DNA of 64,000 bases from Verticillium longisporum (taxonomy: Eukaryota; Ascomycota; Sordariomycetes; Glomerellales; Plectosphaerellaceae): NCBI GenBank assembly GCA_019188255.1, contig JAETXT010000003.1, positions 5,518,001 to 5,582,000 on the forward strand, read 5' to 3'. The translations under genes were made by a program, and so were the position numbers. Shown here piece by piece: positions 55,255-64,000 of this stretch (positions are counted from its first letter, which is position 1; the number at the start of each line of letters is the position of its first letter). Under the pieces are notes generated by a model that saw nothing but the letters and a program-made list of their open reading frames with translations, made no database searches and was not told where the DNA came from.

Positions 55255-56851
55255 TCATCGCCTGCCGCTCAATCCCAGGCGGCCACTTTGCTGACTCTGT
55301 GCGTCCACCCCATCCAGGTCGTCCGAGGATACGCTCGGTGAGCGCAATCTATCCCCCGTCCACTTGTCGACGCCCCCAGCGCCAGGGCCCTCGATAACAT
55401 ACATTTGGCTGTTGATGTAGCTCCTCCTTGCAGGCTGAGACCCGTCGTCTTGCAAGCTTTCGTGCACGTCGAGACTCTTTGATTTCTTTCTTCGGTGCTC
55501 AAATGGTGGCGGCCACAACAACACGCCTGGCGCCGCTGGATCAAATGGCGACATGTTCAGGGGTGACATATGCAACGGCGGAGGATTGGATTTGATGCTC
55601 AATGTCGCATACGACCCAGAGGACTTCGCTTCGGCCAATTCTATGTCGATGGCGGTCAGTTCGCCGTGGCCGTACGCCGGCATCTTTCCAAAGGATCGTT
55701 GTGTGCCGGACCGCGCTGTGCCACTAGGGCCAGGTGTACGTCCGGTAGATTCGAAGCCATGCAAGCGGAAGAGTCGAAGAAGTGGCCGGATCGTGACGAG
55801 ACTGGCGGCAACGATGGCGACGCCTGGTTCAACGAGAGTCCAGACCATGGCATCGGTACCAGCGACTATTAGACCGGGTCAGTAGTCACGGAGTAATGGC
55901 TGAGCGGGGGGGGAAAAGGATTCGTCTTACAGAGTATATCGTCGAGATCGTTCAAGTCAGCCAGAAACTTGAGCCTAATCAACGTCGCAACGCTGGCACT
56001 GTGGATGGAGTGAGTGCTGTACGGTACATTTCGATGATGGATTGCTCGGGTGGCCGACTTACAAGATACCCAAACTCAAGAGCAAAATCACAGATATCTT
56101 GGCAGGCACGGTCATTTTTACCTTCCAAATCATGGGTATGGGCATGAGGGCACTGTTGAGATAGTGAGCGAGGTTCCCGGCGGTTGATGTGCGCGCGTGC
56201 GCGCATGGCGGGCTGACTTACTATAGCCAGTCACTCAAAATGGTCATGACGGAGATGGAGTAGGCAGCAGAAACGATGTGATCGGGCGTCACACAGGTCG
56301 CGTCTTGAATGGTGTAGTCCCACTGGGCCTGGACGGGGTGGCATTGGAAAATGTTCCAGAAGAATATGACGAGGGTCCAAATCATAACGATGGCCAGGCT
56401 GATGTATATCGTCCAGATGTATCCTTTTGAGGTGGTCAGGCGTAAGAGAAAGATGCCAACACTGAATTTGATGAACATCATGTTCAAGACATACGTGGCG
56501 GTAGCGAGGGCTTGATACTTGAAGGCGTATGCGGTTTAGTTGCTGTGGACAAGCGTGGAGCCGTCGGGACACGACAGAACTCACCATCAGGGCCCTGATC
56601 TCCCGGGACTGTTCCAGCGCCTTGTTGTGCATGCCAAGGCCATTGTCGACGCCGGCGAGGATGAAGACGCAGGAGGCGGTGAAGATGAGCTGGGCAACGA
56701 GCATGAGCCAGTCGTCGGCCTGATAGGCCTTGGTCAAGATGGCGCGCACATAGGTGCGCAGTATGACCGAGACCCAACTGAGGACGAGGAAGGTGATGGC
56801 GGTAGCTACGAGGGCTCCTCCCTGATCTTCGGTCAGATCCACCCCGGCCAT
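55255..56851 (-). CDS. rhodopsin-domain (Pth11-like) integral membrane protein
   Basis: A filamentous-fungal seven-helix membrane protein of the fungal rhodopsin-domain group related to Pth11-like receptors. Five exons, 56851-56585, 56517-56222, 56154-56063 (the acceptor sequence fits best at 56152), 55998-55931 and 55865-55255, give 443 residues without a break. Typical segments are GALVATAITFLVLSWVSVILRTYVR, YQADDWLMLVAQLIF, FIKFSVGIFLLRL, FFWNIFQCHPVQAQWD, then AAYSISVMTILSDWL joined to YALMPIPMIWKVKM, and GTDAMVWTLVEPGVAIVAASLVTIRPLLR. Together these define the family. There is no N-terminal CFEM domain. The 190-residue cytosolic tail is Ser/Pro-rich and probably phosphorylated. The ligand is unknown, and no secondary-metabolite neighbours are present. 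Exon 2 uses an AAG acceptor at 56518, the least certain junction. Confidence 0.88.
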
Positions 56852-57713
56852 GGATGGAGGTTGATTCGTTCCAGAGTCTGAAGTCAAGGTCCGGCCTCTC
56901 CGGATCTCCAGAGAACAATCAACACGGTCAGGAATAAGTGAAATGGAAAGGAAAGAAGAAAGGAAAGGAAAACGAAATGAAGACGACAACCGAAAGAGAG
57001 AGGGACAGACGCAGAGGAAAGCTTAGCGCAAAGAGCATAGAGCATAGAGCCGCGAAGAGATGGCTGAGAAGGGGGGGGGACTTCATCCGCCGGGTCAATA
57101 CAGCCAACACCAAACAGCACCTTACATCTGAGCTTGTGCTAGGAGATGGCCAGCCGGGTTCTGCAGCCAACAACGCCGTCGTGTTTTCATCTCGAGTCCA
57201 GCCGAGTCTACGTGCTGTGCATCTTTGCCGACAGCCGGACACAAGGGATCATCCCTTTAGGCCCGAGAACGACCTCAGGTACAATGGTACGTACTGGGCG
57301 CTCTAGATATGATGGCAGAATTCAGCTTCCGGACCAGTTATATGTTATCGCTTGATCGCACTGTATCAGATAAAAATCTTTCAAGTAGGCGGTCGAGCCG
57401 GCTCTCCTTGGCTCCAAAGTACCTGAGACCGGTCTCGGGTCTAAAGGGATGGCTGCGACGGCGGCGCCCCAACTGTGCTGGCCGTTAATGAAGGCTGCAA
57501 GGTTCTGCAGGCAAGCTAGCAGAGTGTGATCCCGGCCAGGCACCATCGCTCTCCCTCCCGGGACCCCCATGTGGATGGCAGGGTGGTGAATCTGGGCTCG
57601 AAGCGCAGGCGAGGACAGGCGAGGCGAGGCGAGACGCGAGGCGTGTGGGAAGAGCCTCTAGCGACGAAAGGATCACGAGATTCGGCGTTATTGTCGCAGG
57701 TGGCTAAGGCAGC

Positions 57714-57753
57714 CTACCTACCGGCCTTGCCTACCTAGGTACCTACCTAGGCT
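57714..57753. repeat. TACCTAGG-type motif cluster (f)
   Basis: CCTACCTACC and GCCTACCTAGGTACCTACC followed by TAGG lie between the divergent receptor and BNA7 genes. Confidence 0.65.
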
Positions 57754-58381
57754 CCGTATATGTCACCTCTGGGCTCGTGAAATGGCCCCGCTGTGGCGGC
57801 GCCCTCGGTCAGCGCCCTTTGCAGGCAGTGCTGGGCAAGTTGTTCTGGCCCTCATTCTTATCGAGGCTCGTCGAGGCTCGTCGAGGCCGAGAAAGGCGAG
57901 GTGCCTCAGCAGGCACCAGTAGGATTTCCTGCCATGAATGCAGAAGACTGGTGGCTCGTCAATGGCATGGGGATGCGAACGCGAATGGCACTACACACGA
58001 GGGGAGTTTGCAGGTCTGCAGCACTAGTGCGTGATGGGGGAGCAGAAAGGCAAGGGGGAAAGCGGCCGCGGGGAGGAGGGGGGATGCCTGTCAGCGGTGC
58101 CCCTGATCCGTCGTCCTGGGAAAGAGCATGATTGGCAGGTGCTGTCGACGGACTCTTTGCGGCTGCCCCTACATGGTACATGTATGTCTTCGGGTGAAAA
58201 GCAGGGCGTGGCAGCCGGCGACCGTCCCCCGTTGTAGGAATTGGCAAGGGCACCTCGCCCATGTGAAACAGCGACGTGGGAACTTTCCGTCCTTGGGATC
58301 CCACGACGACATCGAGGGGAGACTTTCGCTTTTCAGCAATGCATCCGTTCGACACTGCGCTGGACACAGCCAAGGTGATGT

Positions 58382-58450
58382 GCCTACCTTAGTTACCTAG
58401 GTACCTTAGGTAAGGCGAAAGTTAAGGTACCTAGGTAAGGTAGGCAGGCA
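58382..58450. repeat. TACCTAGG-type motif cluster (g)
   Basis: TACCTTAGTTACCTAGGTACC, TTAGGTAAGG, AAGGTACCTAGGTAAGG and TAGGCAGGCAGG occur about 410 bp upstream of BNA7. Parts form an imperfect inverted repeat around the GCGAAAG centre at 58414-58420. Confidence 0.65.
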
Positions 58451-58852
58451 GGTCCTCGACCATCGTCTCCTCCTGCATGGCACGGCACACACAAATTCCG
58501 TCTCTTCGCTCCCACGCTATCAGCCAACACCATCATCAGCGACGTTGATCCGTCGTCTCGCCCTGCCCGTCGCGTCACTTCTGATGCATGCACCCTGGCC
58601 CGAACCCCTGTCGTTCCCACACGCCGCACGAATAGCGTTGGTCCATCGCGAGCGTCGCTAACCGCATCACGCTGGTCGACATCAACACACCAAACCTCCT
58701 TTTTCGTCCCTCTGTCTGGCTGGTCTGGCGGGTGAGGGGGTGGGGAAAGAGCCTAAGACGCCTTGGGCCCCAGTGAGGTACGACCTGTTTCGACTCCAAT
58801 CTCACCACTACACCACAAAACGCGCCAACAAGGTCTCGACAACTCAGGCACA

Positions 58853-59900
58853 ATGGACGCAGCTGACGACACGCCTCTGATCTTTGCCCAACACAGCTAC
58901 GGCGAACACTCTCTCCAAAGGGTTGGCACATGGAAATTCCCGCCCCAATTGGCTGGCGACGACAAGGGATACTGGATCGTGTGAGTTGTGCGCGCTCTCT
59001 GCCCTCGGCCACGGCCCCTGCCTTTGCCATCTTCTGCCCTCCACGGCCCCCTGCCCCCCTCCCCCCCTTTGCGCCTCGTCTATCAGAACTCGCTCATCCC
59101 GTGTCTCATTCTTTCTCTCCACCAGCTTCATCCACGGCGGCGCCTGGCGTGATCCACGCAAACTCTACCCGGGCTTTGTTCCCTGTATTCGCTCGCTCCT
59201 CGCCTCCGCCAACCCTTCTGGCCCCGGCCTCACCTCTTCCGGCATCCGTGCCTTCGCCAGCATCGATTACCGCCTCTCACCCCACCCCGAATTTCCCCAG
59301 GACCCTTCTTCCGTGCCGCCCTCGGAGCTGCGCGAAGCCCGCCACCCCGATCACCTGCTTGACGTGCGCGCCGCTCTCGCTAGTCTACAGGAGCGGTATG
59401 CCTTTGGCGACCGCTATGTCCTGATCGGCCATTCTGCCGGTGCCACCATGGCGTACCAGTTGGCCATGGGTGGTGCCGCCATCGGCCTTGGTGCCCCTGC
59501 CGCACCTACCCCTAGCGTCATCCTGCCCTCTGCTGTCGTCGGCGTCTCAGGCATCTATGAGTTGCGCAAATTTGTCCAGCGCCACGGTCCCGCCTACGCC
59601 GCCTTCATTGCTGGGGCGTTTGGCGACGACGAGTCGACCTGGAACGATCGCATACCCGCCTGCTACAGCGGCAGCTTCAGCGAGCAGCTCGGGTCCACGC
59701 GTGCCTACCTTTCCTGGTCGCCCGATGACCAGCTCGTCGATGAGACTGAGATTGACCTCATGGCCAAGCGGCTGGGGGAGGATAAGGTTCAGGTCAAAGT
59801 CACCAAGGATCTCATTGGCAACCACGATGTTGTATGGGAGGAGGGCACTCAGCTGGCCCATGTTATAAAGACTGTCTTGGCCGACCTGTTAGGCGCATGA
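58853..59900 (+). CDS. BNA7: kynurenine formamidase (BNA7)
   Basis: Hydrolyses N-formylkynurenine to kynurenine in the tryptophan-to-NAD pathway. Exon 1 (58853-58980) joins exon 2 (59126-59900) across a 145-nt intron, giving 300 residues with an intact frame. It is an alpha/beta hydrolase: the oxyanion-hole motif HGGAW (FIHGGAWRDP) spans the exon junction region, the nucleophile elbow is GHSAG (LIGHSAGATMAYQL), the acid is probably the Asp in SWSPDDQLVDE, and the catalytic His is in IGNHDVVWEEG. These match the BNA7 family rather than generic esterases. Exon 1 alone encodes a family-typical N-terminus (YGEHSLQRVGTWKFP). A motif cluster lies 410 bp upstream. Confidence 0.92.
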
Positions 59901-62900
59901 TCCCTACAGGGAGTGGTCTGATCTCACATGGATAAGCGGCACGAGCATGAAGGAGCCAGAGGAACCCCGATTGATCGTCGTTCCGACCGTGCCATTCAAA
60001 AAGAAAATTGAATACCCTCATACTTTCGCCTTTTTACATGAACCTGACAAACACACGCCTGGCCTTTGACCGGCGTGCCTCTCGCCATATTGGTGACGGG
60101 ACGATCTAGGCTTGCCCCGGAAGTTCTGAGCCCCTGAAGCCTGGGGACTGTTGTTCACTGTCGAAGCCGAGTCGTTAATCCAACCGTCGCCATGGTTCCT
60201 GCGCCGAATTACATGCTCTCGTCTCATGTGAGCCATCTGTCCTGCATGGCATAGAGCCGACGAAAAAACTAGGCACACAGCCAATGCTGAGGCCCAATCA
60301 GACACTGGCGGCGAATGATCAAGCTCAGCCATTCACGCATCTCCCGGCAACGATGATGCCGCTCCATATGGCCGTTGTGCTATTATCGCAAAGATTTGAT
60401 ACCAGGGAGCGGCCCACCGCATGGCAAGTAAGCTTCGTTGAAGTGTTCCGACGACGAAGGTCTGGTGCGGAGATCACCGGCAGGGGTAGTTCGGACAAGT
60501 CCTAGGATATAGCCAAGATACGGGGCCCGGGAGCAAAATGCTCCGTTTGCAAATAGTACACAGGCTGTCTCAAGGAGCACGTCCCGTCCGATCAGCGAAT
60601 CCTGTGTTTAAGGCGCACCCTGCGACTCGGGAAGGAGGAGAGCACTGGTGGCGAGGTCTCGGTCGGCACCGTGTCGTCGCAGCTATTGTACGAGATCCAG
60701 GGACCGCTATACTACGGCTCTACTATTACAGCCAACCTCGAAAGTATCGTCATAACATAGCTAGGTAATAATCGCGTTTAGGTCACTAGTATTAAGGGCC
60801 TTCCCGCGCCTTCGACGATAAAGGTCGGCCTTATAGTATAGGGCGGCTGCTAAGCCGAGTTTTACTACTACCTCGTCGGCTTAGACGTCAAGGAGAAGGC
60901 CGAATAGACGAAGCGATAGATCCGCTATTTATTTAGAGATACGTTTGAGATCTTACGTGCCTGGAATTCAGTCTAAATGGGTACTATCTAGAGAATCCAC
61001 GTAATTGGGAGGTCGCTACGGGCGATATACGTATTTTTATATAGACTAAAAAGAGTTAACTCGTTAATAAGTTTATACTGGATGTCCCGTAAGTGCCATG
61101 ATCCAAGCCTTCCCTCGCCTTAACACTAAATCATGGCAGCGGGCTCAATTGATGGTGCATGGATCTATGTAGCACCTGCCAGCAGATATGCACTGCTAAC
61201 CTGAGGTAAGATGGTATGCGGCTGCAGGGTGGCAAGCAAATTGATGTCATCAAGGTCGGGAGCAGCCATCGCGAGCCCTATGGGTAGTATCGAGTCGGGC
61301 TTTGTCAATTGTAAGCTTACCACGCTAGTGCGGGACACAAATAAGACACTCATGACAAATCTCGTCAGAATCTTTACTGCACGAGCATCGTCTGCCTGCT
61401 GTCCTGTCAAGTTTCGTCGGACGATGCCAAGGACGGTTGTAGCGGAGCCGAGAAGACGTTTTGATAGGTCTAGCATGTATTCCAGTTGAAGGCCTGTTGT
61501 TGTGCACATCTGGAAGGGAGGAATCGTAGAGAAAGTCGATCGGTGAAGTCTGCGCGAATGCGGATGAGCGATGTGACATCATATCGCCGGCAGAGCACAG
61601 TAAATTCTCGGAGAATACATGTGATCAGGCTCTAGGAGAGGAGAGGAGAGGCTCCCGGGCCTGGAGTCATCCCGCTCACACATCCTTCGGGTGGTTTCTT
61701 TGTTCGTTGGGGGAGGTGAGAAAGCAGAGGCGGTTTGTCGTGGTCGGCTTGGAGTCGCCATGGATGTTGTTGTCCAGCACATGTTAGCCATCGTTACGAT
61801 GACGAGACATTTCCCGGATGATACAGACAAATTGAATTGTAGACAACGAGTGCGTCTGGGGAGGCTTTGAAAGTTCACAGCCAAGCTAAACTACACAAGC
61901 GTACGTGGCCATACACTTTGAGGCTTCGAGTGCAAATGAAATCATTCAAATCGATCACCCAAGGGCGGCGATATTGATATGTGATGCTCAGAAACCTATC
62001 CCTACTTATCTTCGGAGCTATCGAAACCAAAGAGACCAATGCCGGACATGCCTTACTTGTTGTAGCCACCTGGTGAGTTTGGACGATCACTCAGACATAC
62101 AGCGCGCCAAGGCGTGAGCTGACAGAGGGGCATGAATACGATTCATCAGACAAGGCAGGCCGCGTGATGATGCCAGATGTGCATAGTTAGTATGCTCGTG
62201 CCAAAAAAAACGACAAACAATGAAAATATAATGGCAAACGGCTGGCCGTGCAGTCTCACCAGTTGATTCCAAACAACAGCGTCAAATTCCTCCAGACGTT
62301 GTCTCTCGCTTGGATTACAATCCAGTGAGCCTGCCATGTACCAGGAGACCCCAAAAGACAGAGAGAGCATTATAGCCAAAGAGGCGAATGCGATAGATGG
62401 CTTTCAATCAAACAGGCTATATTACTGGTCGGGCTTTTGCCGTAATGACCAATTTACTGTCATACCTATCCTTCGAGGGTCACCGATGACCAAACCTCTC
62501 CAAGAACAACAGGAAACACGAGGTTTTGAAACGCGACAAGTCCAGAGTATACAAAGCGTCGCATGAATGACAAAGATGACGCAAGCATGCTGTTTGTGTG
62601 TCAGCGACCAGGCTTAACGGGCCTGCATTGATAGAATACGACCCTGTGTTGTTGGTGTCTTTCAGGGCGAATGAGACGACGATGGTACGCATACAGCAGA
62701 TGCTTCGGACAGTAGAAGAAGAAGGGACAGAAGTTTTAATTATCGGAAGAAAACACCTACGCTGAATGACATCCCTCAACACCAATACTCAAGGACGCAG
62801 ACCGCCAAGCTGTGTGGGATCGGATCGCCACGTGCAGTCAAGATGATCCCCGCTTTAGCCCCCGGGGAGCGGGGGTTCCAGTTCGGTACTCGGCGGAGGC

Positions 62901-64000
62901 ACCGCCTGCCCCCCTCCGGGGCCCAAAATAGGGGGGGGAAAGAAGGGGGCACGGGCCCCGCTTCCATTGGCATCCCACCTTATCGCGGCGCCCCACGGCC
63001 CGACCGATAAGACTTCACCGCCTCAACCCCTCTTGCTGCACGGCCTCAGCCGCGGGCGGGACGAACCGCGCAACCGCCTGCCCGGTGTCGCACGACGTGC
63101 CAAACGTTGGAGCGATGCGTCGTAGAAACGACGAGTATTGACGTCGAGACTGGGTGCCTTCAATGATTGATCTGGACAACTTTAGCGACGGCACGTTTTG
63201 TTTTCTGCCGTCGCATGTCGTCGTGCGCACCTTGATCGCGGGGTCAAAAGTGACGTAATCTGGTGCTGCGCAGTGAAGTCCGCGCACTGTATCTCGGACT
63301 GTACTACGAGCCCCTGAAGGGGCTTAGCGCTGGCTCACTTCTCAACCCAAATACTGGTTGATGAGGGCATCACGACCACCGATGATGGTCGTTTTTCGTG
63401 TCGCATGCATAGCGCCTTATGCGCGCATCGCTCCAAATCCCATTGATCACTGAAAACCATCGTGGAAATTCCAAAGCACCCACTCAGATTGATGCGTCAA
63501 TTTTATTCAGAGGTAGCGCTCATGTTACGTCGCTACAACCATGTGCTCGTTGCACAGCGTCCAGGTTAAGTCAAGCCAAGCCACGCGCAAACAATTGCAA
63601 CGCAAAACCACAGTCGCACAACGGGTACCAAGAGACTCTGCGCACCCTCCAAAGGAAACTGAAAATCTAGGAAATACACGGTAAAACAGGAGGAAATACC
63701 AACATCAGGGACAACTCAACCTGCCCCCATCCCCCCCTCTGTCCAGCCAAGAGAGAAATCCGATCTCGCCTCAGCCTTTGCCGTGCAGCGCGGCGTATCC
63801 CACACCCATGCAGAACCTCCTGCTGTCATCCAGCATGCGTGTATTCCAACACGGCACGCCTTTTCTGCCGCAGTCCCACACAGCTTTTATTGCGATCATT
63901 TGCCCGCTTGGTGCAGCTGGCTCAAGGCGGGAAACCGAGTACCAAGGACAAGAAAGAAAAGAATAAGGAAACTGTCATGATTGCTTGCTTGCCGCTGAGC
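59901..64000. other. gene-poor right end
   Basis: No gene is supported in the last 4.1 kb. It contains the RIP-degraded segment at 60755-61090, a GC-rich island with G/C runs near 62855-63000 flanked by CTTATC/GATAAG, and small inverted repeats such as AGCCCCTGAAGGGGCT near 63310. Minus-strand frames at 61165-62785 (60-114 codons) show no domain and may be remnants of a decayed gene. I see no tRNA or rRNA. Confidence 0.4.
60755..61090 (+). pseudogene. RIP-degraded repeat or gene relic
   Basis: This segment is TpA-rich and poor in CpA/TpG compared with its flanks, which is the footprint of repeat-induced point mutation (C to T at CpA). In the frame beginning GCC at 60854 the sequence reads as a protein-like stretch to about 61090. 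It is interrupted only by TAG at 60905, 60917 and 60989 and TAA at 60974, the stops expected when TGG or CAA codons are mutated by RIP. I cannot assign a family. RIP acts on duplicated DNA, so a transposon origin is likely. Boundaries are approximate. Confidence 0.6.

Larger units (their letters stand above)
56852..58852. other. 2-kb divergent promoter region, receptor / BNA7
   Basis: Contains two motif clusters (57714-57753 and 58382-58450) and GC-rich stretches with GTCGAGGCTC repeated near 57860. Overlapping short frames on both strands show no domain. I see no RNA gene. Confidence 0.45.

Overview
This window is a nuclear segment from a filamentous ascomycete (Pezizomycotina, most like a Sordariomycete and possibly Hypocreales; the species cannot be fixed by eye). 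The signs are genes with one to five short introns (about 50-180 nt, one of 359 nt) bearing GTRNGT donors, CTRAC branch points and YAG acceptors; filamentous-fungal families such as SamB/Mub1, a Pth11-like rhodopsin-domain receptor and a DUG3-type amidotransferase; CT-rich leaders; and one segment carrying the signature of repeat-induced point mutation (RIP). No tRNA, rRNA, CRISPR array or intact transposon was found.

Layout, left to right. 0.5-6.7 kb: TFIIIC B-block subunit (-). 7.7-13.1 kb: a basic CCDC137-like protein (-), cyanase (+), a small protein built from five 12-residue repeats (+), and the ribosome-biogenesis factor EBP2 (+). 14-21 kb: SamB/Mub1 MYND protein (-), a two-helix membrane protein of unknown function (-), and the zinc transporter ZRG17 (+). 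21-28.4 kb: the mitochondrial dynamin MGM1 (-), the glutathione-degradation enzyme DUG3 (+), and a Cys-rich unknown (-). 29.8-39.7 kb: a cystinosin-type transporter, a small 2EXR/F-box-like protein, the Ca-regulated aspartate/glutamate carrier AGC1, and Mediator MED5 (all -). 41-54.5 kb: importin alpha (-), POT1 (+), cohesin SCC3 (-), urease accessory UreD (+), and Pol III subunit RPC53 (+). 55-60 kb: a rhodopsin-domain receptor (-) and kynurenine formamidase BNA7 (+). 60-64 kb: a gene-poor tail with the RIP-degraded relic.

The genes are mostly unrelated housekeeping genes rather than a cluster or operon. Two belong to the Pol III system (TFIIIC, RPC53) and several are normally essential (MGM1, importin alpha, SCC3).

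The most important property for a reader is that at least seven conserved genes are interrupted by missing bases. There are nine one-base losses, six of them in runs of C/G or T, and one two-base loss in a GC run. Outside these points the models have correct length and phase, and adding the missing base or bases gives a whole number of codons in every case. Because several hosts are essential genes, I read this mainly as homopolymer under-calling in the assembly, not as mass pseudogenisation. ZRG17 differs: it has an in-frame TGA at a position where relatives appear to have Trp.

The most novel biology I see is the perfectly periodic NGGGHSGC repeat protein at 10.5 kb. Second is a palindromic TACCTAGGTA-type motif whose clusters lie only upstream of gene starts in this window.
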